From positions 1-18,195 of the forward strand of contig JAQUAU010000016.1 of assembly GCA_028687085.1 (NCBI GenBank): DNA of 18,195 bases, written 5' to 3'. Numbering within the stretch: position 1 is the stretch's first letter; the number at the start of each line of letters is the position of its first letter. The position numbers and the translations under genes are program-made. Under the pieces are notes generated by a model that saw only the letters and a program-made list of their open reading frames with translations, was not told the DNA's origin and made no database searches. Source of the DNA: Minisyncoccota bacterium. Its GTDB lineage: Bacteria > Patescibacteriota > Minisyncoccia > Phycocordibacterales > Phycocordibacteraceae. This document shows, piece by piece, positions 12,687 to 18,195 of the stretch.

Positions 12687-12695
12687 TGCTATACT
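12687..12695 (+). promoter_or_regulatory. Extended -10 promoter of the 94-aa membrane protein gene
   Basis: TGC plus TATACT (12690-12695), ten nt before the ATG at 12706, starting seven nt after the tRNA-Arg CCA. Confidence 0.6.
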
Positions 12696-12705
12696 AAACG
12701 AACAT

Positions 12706-12990
12706 ATGGACCCCGAGATGAAGAAGCTCCTCGAAGAGACTCATGCGCTCGTGAAGGATAATCACGTTATGCTCCGCACCATTCGGCGGGAGCATTGGTA
12801 CGGGATTATCATCAGGGTGGTGTTTTGGGCCATTCTTATCGGCGTACCGGCCTACTACTACGCCCAGTATCTCCAGCCGTTCGTCGCGAAGTATCAGGCG
12901 ACGACCGGACTCAACACCACCGGCCCGTTTGGCCTGCCGACTTCCGCTGATCTACAAAAGCTGATAAACTCGTTTAAAGTAGGACAATAA
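12706..12990 (+). CDS. Small single-TM membrane protein, unknown function
   Basis: 94 aa. A charged, helical N-terminus (EMKKLLEETHALVKDNHVMLRTIRREH), one hydrophobic segment (about 30-50, IIIRVVFWAILIGVPAYYYAQYL), then a Gly/Thr-rich polar tail. Small proteins of this shape recur in CPR genomes without assigned function. It lies between tRNA-Arg and a hairpin pair. No Shine-Dalgarno. Confidence 0.75.
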   Translation: MDPEMKKLLEETHALVKDNHVMLRTIRREHWYGIIIRVVFWAILIGVPAYYYAQYLQPFVAKYQATTGLNTTGPFGLPTSADLQKLINSFKVGQ

Positions 12991-12991
12991 C

Positions 12992-13017
12992 GCCTGGATA
13001 AGTAAGCTTATCCAGGC
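12992..13017 (+). repeat. Hairpin mimicking the tRNA-Phe acceptor stem
   Basis: Perfect 11-bp stem (12992-13002 with 13007-13017, loop TAAG). The outer seven pairs, GCCTGGA/TCCAGGC, are exactly the acceptor stem of tRNA-Phe 55 nt downstream, and the arm GCCTGGATA equals the tRNA's first nine bases. It starts two nt after the stop codon; it may also act as a terminator, though no U-run follows. Confidence 0.7.
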
Positions 13018-13028
13018 TGCGTTCGGCT

Positions 13029-13060
13029 CGATAGCATGCACTAGGAAGTGTATGCTATCG
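13029..13060 (+). repeat. 13-bp hairpin upstream of tRNA-Phe
   Basis: CGATAGCATGCAC (13029-13041) pairs with GTGTATGCTATCG (13048-13060) with one G-U and loop TAGGAA. The downstream arm contains TGCTATCG, a possible extended -10 for the tRNA. Confidence 0.65.
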
Positions 13061-13071
13061 TATCCTCACTT

Positions 13072-13147
13072 GCCTGGATAGCTCAGTTGGTAGAGCACTT
13101 CCCTGAAGAGGAAGGGGTCCCCAGTTCGACCCTGGGTCCAGGCACCA
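13072..13147 (+). tRNA. tRNA-Phe(GAA)
   Basis: 76 nt with encoded CCA. Acceptor GCCTGGA/TCCAGGC, D arm GCTCAGTTGGTAGAGC, anticodon stem CTTCC/GGAAG with loop CTGAAGA (anticodon GAA), T arm with TTCGACC loop. The next gene starts two nt after CCA. Confidence 0.96.
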
Positions 13148-13149
13148 GT

Positions 13150-14238
13150 ATGTTGCGAACGATCTTTGCGTGGATTAAGACTTACGAAAAGCATCTCTCT
13201 GCTTTCGCGATGGTCGCGGGCTTTATCGTCGACAATCTGTTCTTCGAGCGGGTTGACCTGTGGCAGACGCAGGCAGTCTTCGCCTCCTACGCGGCCGCCT
13301 GCTTTATTGCGATACCGCTTTTGCACTGGATCGAGATGCGTCCCGCGCGCCTCGCTTCGTTTCCGCGCTTGCGCCTCCTCTTGCCGCTTGTGACGCAGTT
13401 TGCACTCGGCGGATTCTGGAGCGGATTCGTCATCTTCTATGGTCGTTCGGCAGTACTCGGCGCATCATGGCCGTTCCTCCTGTTTCTCTTTTTCATCTTT
13501 CTCGGGAGCGAATACTTCCACCAGTATCACGAGCGGCTCGTCTTCACGAGTATTCTCTTTTTCTTCGCGCTCTATTCCTACGCCATCTTCGCTCTCCCAA
13601 TCTACACCGGCACGATCGGGACGATGACCTTCATCGAGAGCGGCGCTCTCGCCGTCGGCGTGTTCGCGCTCTTTACGGCTCTCTTGCGCATGCTTGCGCG
13701 GGAACGCTTCTTGCAGGACGTCTGGCGTATCCGCGTAGGCGCACTCGCCGTCCTCCTCTTCATGAACGTCTTCTACTTCACCAACATCTTGCCGCCTCTG
13801 CCGCTCTCGGCGACGGCCGCTGGAGTCTATCACGCGGTGTGGCGCGCCCCCGGAGCCTATCTAGCGTCAGATGAGAGCAAGCAGTCGTGGGGAGTGCGAT
13901 ATCTAGGGCTTACGCCCACTCTGCACGTGACGCCGGGCGAATCACTCTCTGCCTATAGCTCCGTCTTTGCGCCGACGACGCTTACGGCAACCATCGTGCA
14001 TCGCTGGCAGTGGTATGACAGTGCAAAAAAACAATGGACGACCCGTGCAACCATTTCATATCCGATAGCCGGCGGCCGCGACGGCGGATATCGCGGCTAT
14101 TCCACGATGCCGATTTCTATGGTCGGAGAGTGGCGCGTTGATATAGAGACTGCAGACGGCCGCAGTATTGAACGTTTACCGTTTACGGTCGAACAGGCAG
14201 CCGTGCCGCCTCCTCTCTCGACGATTACGCTTCAATAA
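13150..14238 (+). CDS. Polytopic membrane protein with C-terminal DUF2914 domain
   Basis: 362 aa. About seven to eight hydrophobic segments in the first 235 residues, then an extracytoplasmic DUF2914 domain (about 265-350). The domain shows TATIVHRWQWYD, GGYRGYSTM and GEWRVDIETADGRSIERLPFTV, typical of the family. Role unknown. The frame is open back to 13048, but that stretch is tRNA-Phe; the ATG at 13150 is two nt past the tRNA CCA and gives a normal N-terminus (MLRTIFAWIKTYEKH). No separate promoter or Shine-Dalgarno fits in two nt, so the mRNA probably arises by tRNA 3' processing. Confidence 0.82.
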   Translation: MLRTIFAWIKTYEKHLSAFAMVAGFIVDNLFFERVDLWQTQAVFASYAAACFIAIPLLHWIEMRPARLASFPRLRLLLPLVTQFALGGFWSGFVIFYGRSAVLGASWPFLLFLFFIFLGSEYFHQYHERLVFTSILFFFALYSYAIFALPIYTGTIGTMTFIESGALAVGVFALFTALLRMLARERFLQDVWRIRVGALAVLLFMNVFYFTNILPPLPLSATAAGVYHAVWRAPGAYLASDESKQSWGVRYLGLTPTLHVTPGESLSAYSSVFAPTTLTATIVHRWQWYDSAKKQWTTRATISYPIAGGRDGGYRGYSTMPISMVGEWRVDIETADGRSIERLPFTVEQAAVPPPLSTITLQ

Positions 14239-14311
14239 AAAAACAAGGTTCGAATTCTAAGGTCCGACCTTCGGAATCGGATTTAAGGTCGGACCTTTAA
14301 ACCTTGTTTTT
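14239..14311. terminator. Bidirectional terminator built from AAGGTNNNACCTT repeats
   Basis: Outer 12-bp arms AAAAACAAGGTT (14239-14250) and AACCTTGTTTTT (14300-14311), and inner 13-bp arms AAGGTCCGACCTT (14259-14271) and AAGGTCGGACCTT (14285-14297). Each inner arm is itself a small palindrome. U-runs face both ways; it separates the converging DUF2914 and Hsp20 genes and touches the Hsp20 stop codon. Confidence 0.8.
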
Positions 14312-14807
14312 AACCGGCTTTCACGCGGAGCTTGGTCTGCTTCGCCTTGTCGAGTTTCGGCAGGATGATAGTCAGGAGGCCGTCTTTGGCGCTTGCAGAG
14401 GAGGCTTCAACATCAACTTCTTGGGGGAGCATGATGGCGCGAGTAAACGAGCCCCAGAAGAGCTCGCGGGTGAAATAGTCAGGGCCGGCGACCTGCTCGC
14501 GCTCCATCCGGGAACCCTCGATCTCGACCATGTCGCGACTTATAGAAATGCTGAGCTCATCGGGACGCACGCCGGCGACGAAGGCGCGAATGATGATATC
14601 GCTCGCGGTCTGGTGCACGTCAACGGGGAGCTGGCCCTCGTTGCCGGGCTGATCGTCGTCGAGCGGGGCCGGCCGACCGGCTGTGTGATGACTCGCCTTG
14701 TGCGACGTCGTCTTAACGACAGGAGTCTCGTCGTCGAACGCATCAAACGGATCATCCGTCGGGGCACTGCCAGAAAGGCGCTCAAAAAATGATTTCTTCA
14801 TGTTCAT
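14310..14807 (-). CDS. Small heat shock protein, Hsp20/alpha-crystallin family
   Basis: 165 aa ATP-independent holdase chaperone. A disordered, Asp/Pro/His-rich N-terminus (about 10-58) precedes the alpha-crystallin domain (about 62-155): DIIIRAFVAGVRPDELSISI, the RELFWGSFTRAIMLP block and the G-L-L-T-I-x-L-P signature. The C-terminal LRVKAG is short and lacks a clear I-x-I/V anchor. It is 15 nt behind the PrsW-like gene and probably co-transcribed with it. ATG 14801 is an equally possible start, two codons in. Confidence 0.92.
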   Translation of the reverse strand: MNMKKSFFERLSGSAPTDDPFDAFDDETPVVKTTSHKASHHTAGRPAPLDDDQPGNEGQLPVDVHQTASDIIIRAFVAGVRPDELSISISRDMVEIEGSRMEREQVAGPDYFTRELFWGSFTRAIMLPQEVDVEASSASAKDGLLTIILPKLDKAKQTKLRVKAG

Positions 14808-14822
14808 GGGTAAGGTACCGTG

Positions 14823-15524
14823 TTACGTATTGTTAGAGAGAGTTCGATACTGGAAATATTTTAGCACCTCAAACGCCGCGAAGAAAACGACAGCAACCGT
14901 CCAGATGAGGAAAAGTGCGGCGAGCGTGGTCGAAGCTCCTCCACTTATGATAAGCGTGTTGAACGCAGTGTGCAATGCGATGGCGAGGATAAGTCCGAAC
15001 GCCGCAGCGCTTGCTCGAGTCGCGGCATGGCTCTTCGCTGAGAAGGCGAAGGCGAAGCCGATCCCCGCAGAGGCGACGACATGGAGCAGTGTGGAGCCGA
15101 GGAACCGCAGATCGCCAGTGAAGAAGACGGGCGCGAAATCTCCATCGGCAAGCGGAGCGATAAGAAAGAGCATGTTCTCTGCCGCGGCGAAGCCGAGCGC
15201 GACCGTGATCATGTAGATGACATAGTCAGGAGCTTCATCGACCGCGCGGCGCCAGAGAATAAAGAGTGCGACCATGGCATATTTAAGCGTCTCTTCGATG
15301 AGCGCCCAGGCGGTCAGGATCGGCAGGTCGCTGCTCAGATTCGATTTTGCATATTGCTCGAAGGGGAGTGCGAGCGGCACGGCCAGCATGCCGGCGATGA
15401 AGGTGAGAGCGATGAGCGCCTTCGGCTCAGGGTGTGTCGCATCCTCCTTCAGAAGAAAATAGAGCCAAATGAACGAGGGCAGGAGACCGCCGAAAAATGC
15501 GTAGCCGAGTGTCGAGAGAGTCAC
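14823..15524 (-). CDS. PrsW-like intramembrane metalloprotease (CAAX/PrsW superfamily)
   Basis: 233 aa with about seven to eight TM segments. The three family motifs are present: E77-E-T-L-K81, F112-x3-E116-N, and His at 148 (LLHVVASAG) and 185 (ALHTAFN). PrsW relatives cleave membrane anti-sigma factors; the target here is unknown. The pairing with Hsp20 hints at an envelope or stress role (inference). The start is GTG 15524: TATACT lies exactly six nt before it, and an out-of-frame ATG overlaps it. Confidence 0.85.
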   Translation of the reverse strand: MTLSTLGYAFFGGLLPSFIWLYFLLKEDATHPEPKALIALTFIAGMLAVPLALPFEQYAKSNLSSDLPILTAWALIEETLKYAMVALFILWRRAVDEAPDYVIYMITVALGFAAAENMLFLIAPLADGDFAPVFFTGDLRFLGSTLLHVVASAGIGFAFAFSAKSHAATRASAAAFGLILAIALHTAFNTLIISGGASTTLAALFLIWTVAVVFFAAFEVLKYFQYRTLSNNT

Positions 15525-15530
15525 ATAGTC

Positions 15531-15539
15531 AGTATACCA
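15531..15539 (-). promoter_or_regulatory. Extended -10 promoter of the PrsW-hsp20 pair
   Basis: Minus strand TGG plus TATACT (15531-15536), six nt before the GTG start; leaderless layout. Confidence 0.6.
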
Positions 15540-15562
15540 GCCTAAAAATACTAATTTTCAAA

Positions 15563-15607
15563 GCCGACGCCCTGGTCGGCTCCCCGACCTCCAAAGGAGC
15601 GTCGGGG
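15563..15607 (-). terminator. Double hairpin after valS
   Basis: On the minus strand a first stem CCCCGAC-CTCC/GGAG-GTCGGGG with one bulge and a 3-nt loop (15582-15607), then GCCGAC/GTCGGC (15563-15580), then a T-rich stretch. The two stems share CCGAC/GTCGG and could exchange partners. Confidence 0.55.
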
Positions 15608-15625
15608 TTATCAATTTTGCAATTT

Positions 15626-17821
15626 TCAAACAGGCCACTTGGCGACCATGAGATAGTTCGCGTCTTTTGTGGGCATCGATTGGTAGATCTCTTCGGTGAC
15701 GAACGGCATGAAAGGGTGGAGGAGTTTCAGAGTCCGAGTGAGCAGGAGCAGGAGCAGGGAAGCGCGGGATTGTTTTGCAATTTCGTCAGTGCCGGCAAGT
15801 ATCGGCTTCGATTCTTCGAGTATCTTGTCCGCGAGTTCGTGCCACGCATAGTGATAGATCTTTTCTGCCGCCATGTACATGCGGAATTCTTCCATATCTA
15901 GCGTGACGTCTTTCGTTAGTGCATCGCATGCAGCAAGTATCGCTTCATCTCCTTCTGTCATGTTGGACGTGGTACGTCCAATATTAATTTCTGGCGTGTT
16001 TGCTGTGTTTTCTAAGATAAAGCGAGCGATGTTCCAGAGCTTGTTCGCGAAGTGTTTGTAGCCTTTGACGCGGCTCTCGTCGAAGCTGACGTCGTTGCCG
16101 ATCGCGGTCCCGACCAGAAGTCCCATCCGGAGCGCGTCGGCGCCGTACTTGTTAATCATATCGAGCGGGTCGATCCCGTTATTCAGCGACTTGCTGAACT
16201 TCCGTCCCTGCTTATCTCGGACGAGACCGTGGATCATGACTGTCTTGAAGGGAACTTGTCCGAGGTGGAACCCGCTCATGAGGATCATACGCGAGACCCA
16301 TAAGTTCAATATCTCGTAGGCGGGCGACATGAACGACGTCGGATGAAAGGTCGCGAGATCGTTCGTCTGCCGGGGCCAGCCCAGGGTTGAGAATGTCCAG
16401 AGCGCCGAGGAGAACCAGGTATCAAGCACGTCCGGGTCCTGTGCCCACCCATCGCCTGTTGGCGCTTCGGTGCCGATGAAGATCTCTTCGTCCTTGTACC
16501 AGACGGGGATGCGATGTCCGAACCATATCTGCCGGCTGATGCACCAGTCGCGCAGGTTTTCTATCCAGTGGAAATACGCCTTCTTGAATCCTTCTTGCGG
16601 CATAGTAACGCCTCCGTGTTTGACGGCGGCGAGCATCAGCTCCTTGAGCGTGAGAGAGCTTCCGCTCTCGATGCCGGGGATCTCTGAATGCGCGATGACA
16701 AACGGCTTGGTGACGTCCACGAACCATTGCAGTTTGATCTGCGGCTCGATGATGCCGCCCGTGCGTTCAGCGGTCGCGATGTTGTGGACGTACGGCTCCT
16801 CCTTCACTACGAGGCCTTTTGCGCGCAGCTTCTCGACTATCTTCTCGCGCGCTTCGGTTATCTTCATCCCCTCGAATTCTCCGGCGATAGGGAGGAGTTT
16901 CCCGTACTCGTTGATAATCTGTTCTTTGTCGAGCTCGTGGCGTTCGGCGATGTCGAAGTCGACCATGCTGTGCCACGGCGTGATAGTCATCACACCCGTG
17001 CCGAACTCCATATCAATAGACTCATCCTTCACAATAGTCGCGGTAATAGGGCCGTTGATCCATTCAAGCTCGATTGTCTGACCATCTTTCCACTCGGCAT
17101 AACGCATATCGGCCGGATGCATCACGACATATTTATCGCCGAACTTCGTTTCAGGGCGCGCGGTGCCGATAGTGAACGGGCCATACTTCAGATAATAAAA
17201 AACTGCTTTTTCTTCTTGATAGACGATCTCATCGTCAGAGATAGTGGTCTGGCCTTTCGGGTCCCAATTGACGATGCGATGGCCGCGATAAATGAGACCG
17301 GAATCATACATGCGCTTGAACGCTTCGGCGACCGCCTGGACCCGCTCCTCATCGAGCGTATAAGCGTAGCGCGACCAATCGAGCGATGCGCCCATGCGGC
17401 GCACCTGAGCGAGGATCGTTCCCTCGCTCTCTTTTGCAAATGCGGCGACGCGACGCACAAGCTCTTCGCGACCGAGGTCGTGGCGGCTCTTACCCTCTTC
17501 TTTTTGAATATTCTTTTCAACGCGCGACTGCGTCGCGATGGCGGCTGAGTCGGTGCCCGGCACCCAGACTGTGCGCTCGCCCTTCATGCGGTGGTAGCGG
17601 ACGACGGCATCTTGGAGCGAGTCTTCGTAGGCGTGGCCGACATGGAGGACGCCGTTGACGTTCGGCGGGGGGAGGGTAACCGAGTAGGTCGGTGCCTCAG
17701 CAGGCGTTACTCCCTGCCTTACGCACTCATCAGGATTAAAAAGGCCGCTTGCCTCCCATTCGGCATATAGCCGCGATTCGGTCGCGGCGGGATCGTAGGG
17801 CTGGAGGAACTTTTCGGGCAT
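15626..17821 (-). CDS. valS: Valyl-tRNA synthetase, short form
   Basis: 731 aa, cytosolic; charges tRNA-Val. Class I motifs: PPPNVNGVLHVGHA with HVGH at 60-63 and GRKFSKSLNN with KFSKS at 541-545. The CP1 editing domain (about 190-420) includes GTARPETKFGDKYV, and an anticodon-binding helical domain follows. Bacterial ValRS is usually 880-950 aa; this one ends at MVAKWPV, right after the anticodon domain, without the C-terminal coiled-coil arm. No frameshift is visible. A short palindrome (15963-15981) encodes part of the linker after WNIARFIL. ATG start; -10 eight nt upstream. Confidence 0.95.
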   Translation of the reverse strand: MPEKFLQPYDPAATESRLYAEWEASGLFNPDECVRQGVTPAEAPTYSVTLPPPNVNGVLHVGHAYEDSLQDAVVRYHRMKGERTVWVPGTDSAAIATQSRVEKNIQKEEGKSRHDLGREELVRRVAAFAKESEGTILAQVRRMGASLDWSRYAYTLDEERVQAVAEAFKRMYDSGLIYRGHRIVNWDPKGQTTISDDEIVYQEEKAVFYYLKYGPFTIGTARPETKFGDKYVVMHPADMRYAEWKDGQTIELEWINGPITATIVKDESIDMEFGTGVMTITPWHSMVDFDIAERHELDKEQIINEYGKLLPIAGEFEGMKITEAREKIVEKLRAKGLVVKEEPYVHNIATAERTGGIIEPQIKLQWFVDVTKPFVIAHSEIPGIESGSSLTLKELMLAAVKHGGVTMPQEGFKKAYFHWIENLRDWCISRQIWFGHRIPVWYKDEEIFIGTEAPTGDGWAQDPDVLDTWFSSALWTFSTLGWPRQTNDLATFHPTSFMSPAYEILNLWVSRMILMSGFHLGQVPFKTVMIHGLVRDKQGRKFSKSLNNGIDPLDMINKYGADALRMGLLVGTAIGNDVSFDESRVKGYKHFANKLWNIARFILENTANTPEINIGRTTSNMTEGDEAILAACDALTKDVTLDMEEFRMYMAAEKIYHYAWHELADKILEESKPILAGTDEIAKQSRASLLLLLLTRTLKLLHPFMPFVTEEIYQSMPTKDANYLMVAKWPV
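15963..15981. repeat. 19-nt palindrome in valS
   Basis: Perfect 8-bp arms TTGGACGT/ACGTCCAA with loop GGT. It encodes GRTTSN in the linker between the catalytic core and the anticodon domain. Short enough to arise by chance. Confidence 0.5.
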
Positions 17822-17829
17822 TGGTTAAA

Positions 17830-17838
17830 AATATAGCA
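17830..17838 (-). promoter_or_regulatory. Extended -10 promoter of valS
   Basis: Minus strand TGC plus TATATT (17830-17835), eight nt before the ATG at 17821, inside the 28-nt gap after tsaD. Confidence 0.55.
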
Positions 17839-17849
17839 AATATGCGCGT

Positions 17850-18195
17850 TTATGCGAGGTGCCGGTTGCCGTTCGCGGTGACAGCGTCGGGCTCTGTGAA
17901 ATCGCCCTTCTCTGCGTGGTAGTAACCGGAGAGCGCTATCATAATGGCGTTGTCGCCGGTGAGCGAGGCAGCAGGGATGCGAAGGGAGGTATCCGGGAAG
18001 TCCTGCTGCATGTTTTCGGTAAAGACGCGGCGGATGTGCGTGTTGGCCGAGACGCCGCCGCCGATAACGAGTGTCTGTGCTCCCGTCTCGTCGAGCGCTC
18101 GCGCTGTCTTCTTCCACAACACATCAGACACCGCGTCTTCAAATTCTTTTGCGAGATGCTTCTTTTCTTCATCAGTGAGATTCGTTTGTTTCTTC
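17850..18195 (-). CDS. tsaD: tRNA N6-threonylcarbamoyladenosine transferase TsaD, C-terminal part
   Basis: The frame is open to the window edge (about 115 codons visible), so the gene is cut by the edge. TsaD transfers threonylcarbamoyl to A37 of ANN-decoding tRNAs. The visible part has TLVIGGGVSANTHIRR and LTGDNAIMIALSGYYH, hallmark C-terminal motifs of the ASKHA-fold family. The metal-binding HxxxH lies outside the window. valS follows 28 nt downstream. Confidence 0.92.
   Translation of the reverse strand, partial: KKQTNLTDEEKKHLAKEFEDAVSDVLWKKTARALDETGAQTLVIGGGVSANTHIRRVFTENMQQDFPDTSLRIPAASLTGDNAIMIALSGYYHAEKGDFTEPDAVTANGNRHLA

Noticed and set aside
13048..13149. In-frame N-terminal extension of the DUF2914 protein
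   Set aside because: It would translate through tRNA-Phe, which is a complete cloverleaf; the ATG right after it is the better start.
14304..14792. Plus-strand open frame opposite hsp20
   Set aside because: The minus strand encodes a clear alpha-crystallin domain; this is antisense shadow.
16688..17548. 286-codon plus-strand open frame opposite valS
   Set aside because: Antisense to conserved ValRS catalytic and editing domains; no recognisable motif.

Overview
The window is one contiguous stretch of bacterial chromosome that looks like Patescibacteria/CPR (Parcubacteria-like). This is inferred from the gene set, not measured. Core genes are densely packed and often compact: a ValRS that lacks the C-terminal coiled coil, a membrane protein fusing an O-antigen-ligase-like region to TPRs, an adenosylcobalamin-dependent ribonucleotide reductase with no cobalamin riboswitch in its short leader, small one-TM proteins, and a DUF2914 membrane protein. 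Shine-Dalgarno sequences are almost absent. TGA is used as a stop (murJ, lepA), so the SR1/Gracilibacteria recoded code is not in use. Most genes are around 55-62% GC in sampled lines.

Layout. 1-24: 3' end of a tRNA (Ser-like). 53-1256: a 2H-phosphoesterase-like gene (-) divergent from a DUF192 gene (+). 1339-3744: nrdJ. 3749-4269: a shared bidirectional terminator, then the RNase P RNA gene (-) with its promoter. 4266-4971: an IS200/RAYT-like transposase gene (-) whose HUH motif has become K-F-D. 5093-11398: a (+) cell-envelope and translation cluster: polymerase/TPR protein, murJ, lepA (GTGA overlap with murJ), and an FtsB/DivIC-like protein. 11418-13147: tRNA-Gly, glutaredoxin, an AT-rich HTH/LAGLIDADG-like gene abutting tRNA-Arg, a small membrane protein, two hairpins and tRNA-Phe. 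13150-14238: DUF2914 protein, 2 nt after tRNA-Phe. 14310-18195: a (-) block of Hsp20, PrsW-like protease, valS and the 3' end of tsaD.

Two themes stand out. (1) Short palindromes with tiny, usually 3-nt, loops sit inside essential genes: three related 29-nt copies in the RNase P RNA, two in the murJ N-terminus (each encoding a P-[IV]-R-G-x-x-x-A-A-Y peptide), one of 45 nt in the lepA linker, and a short one in valS. The 13-mer AAGGTNNNACCTT occurs five times: twice in lepA, twice in the terminator at 14239-14311, and once between the -35 and -10 of the transposase gene. This resembles a REP/RAYT or Rickettsia-type palindromic-element system with a non-canonical transposase. (2) At many starts a -10 hexamer lies 6-10 nt before the start codon, often with a TGn extension, which predicts leaderless mRNAs. 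The start directly after tRNA-Phe predicts an mRNA made leaderless by tRNA processing.

Functionally the window joins dNTP synthesis and thiol redox (NrdJ, glutaredoxin), tRNA maturation, modification and charging (rnpB, tsaD, valS, tRNAs), peptidoglycan and surface-glycan export with division (murJ, polymerase/TPR, FtsB-like) and proteostasis (Hsp20, PrsW).
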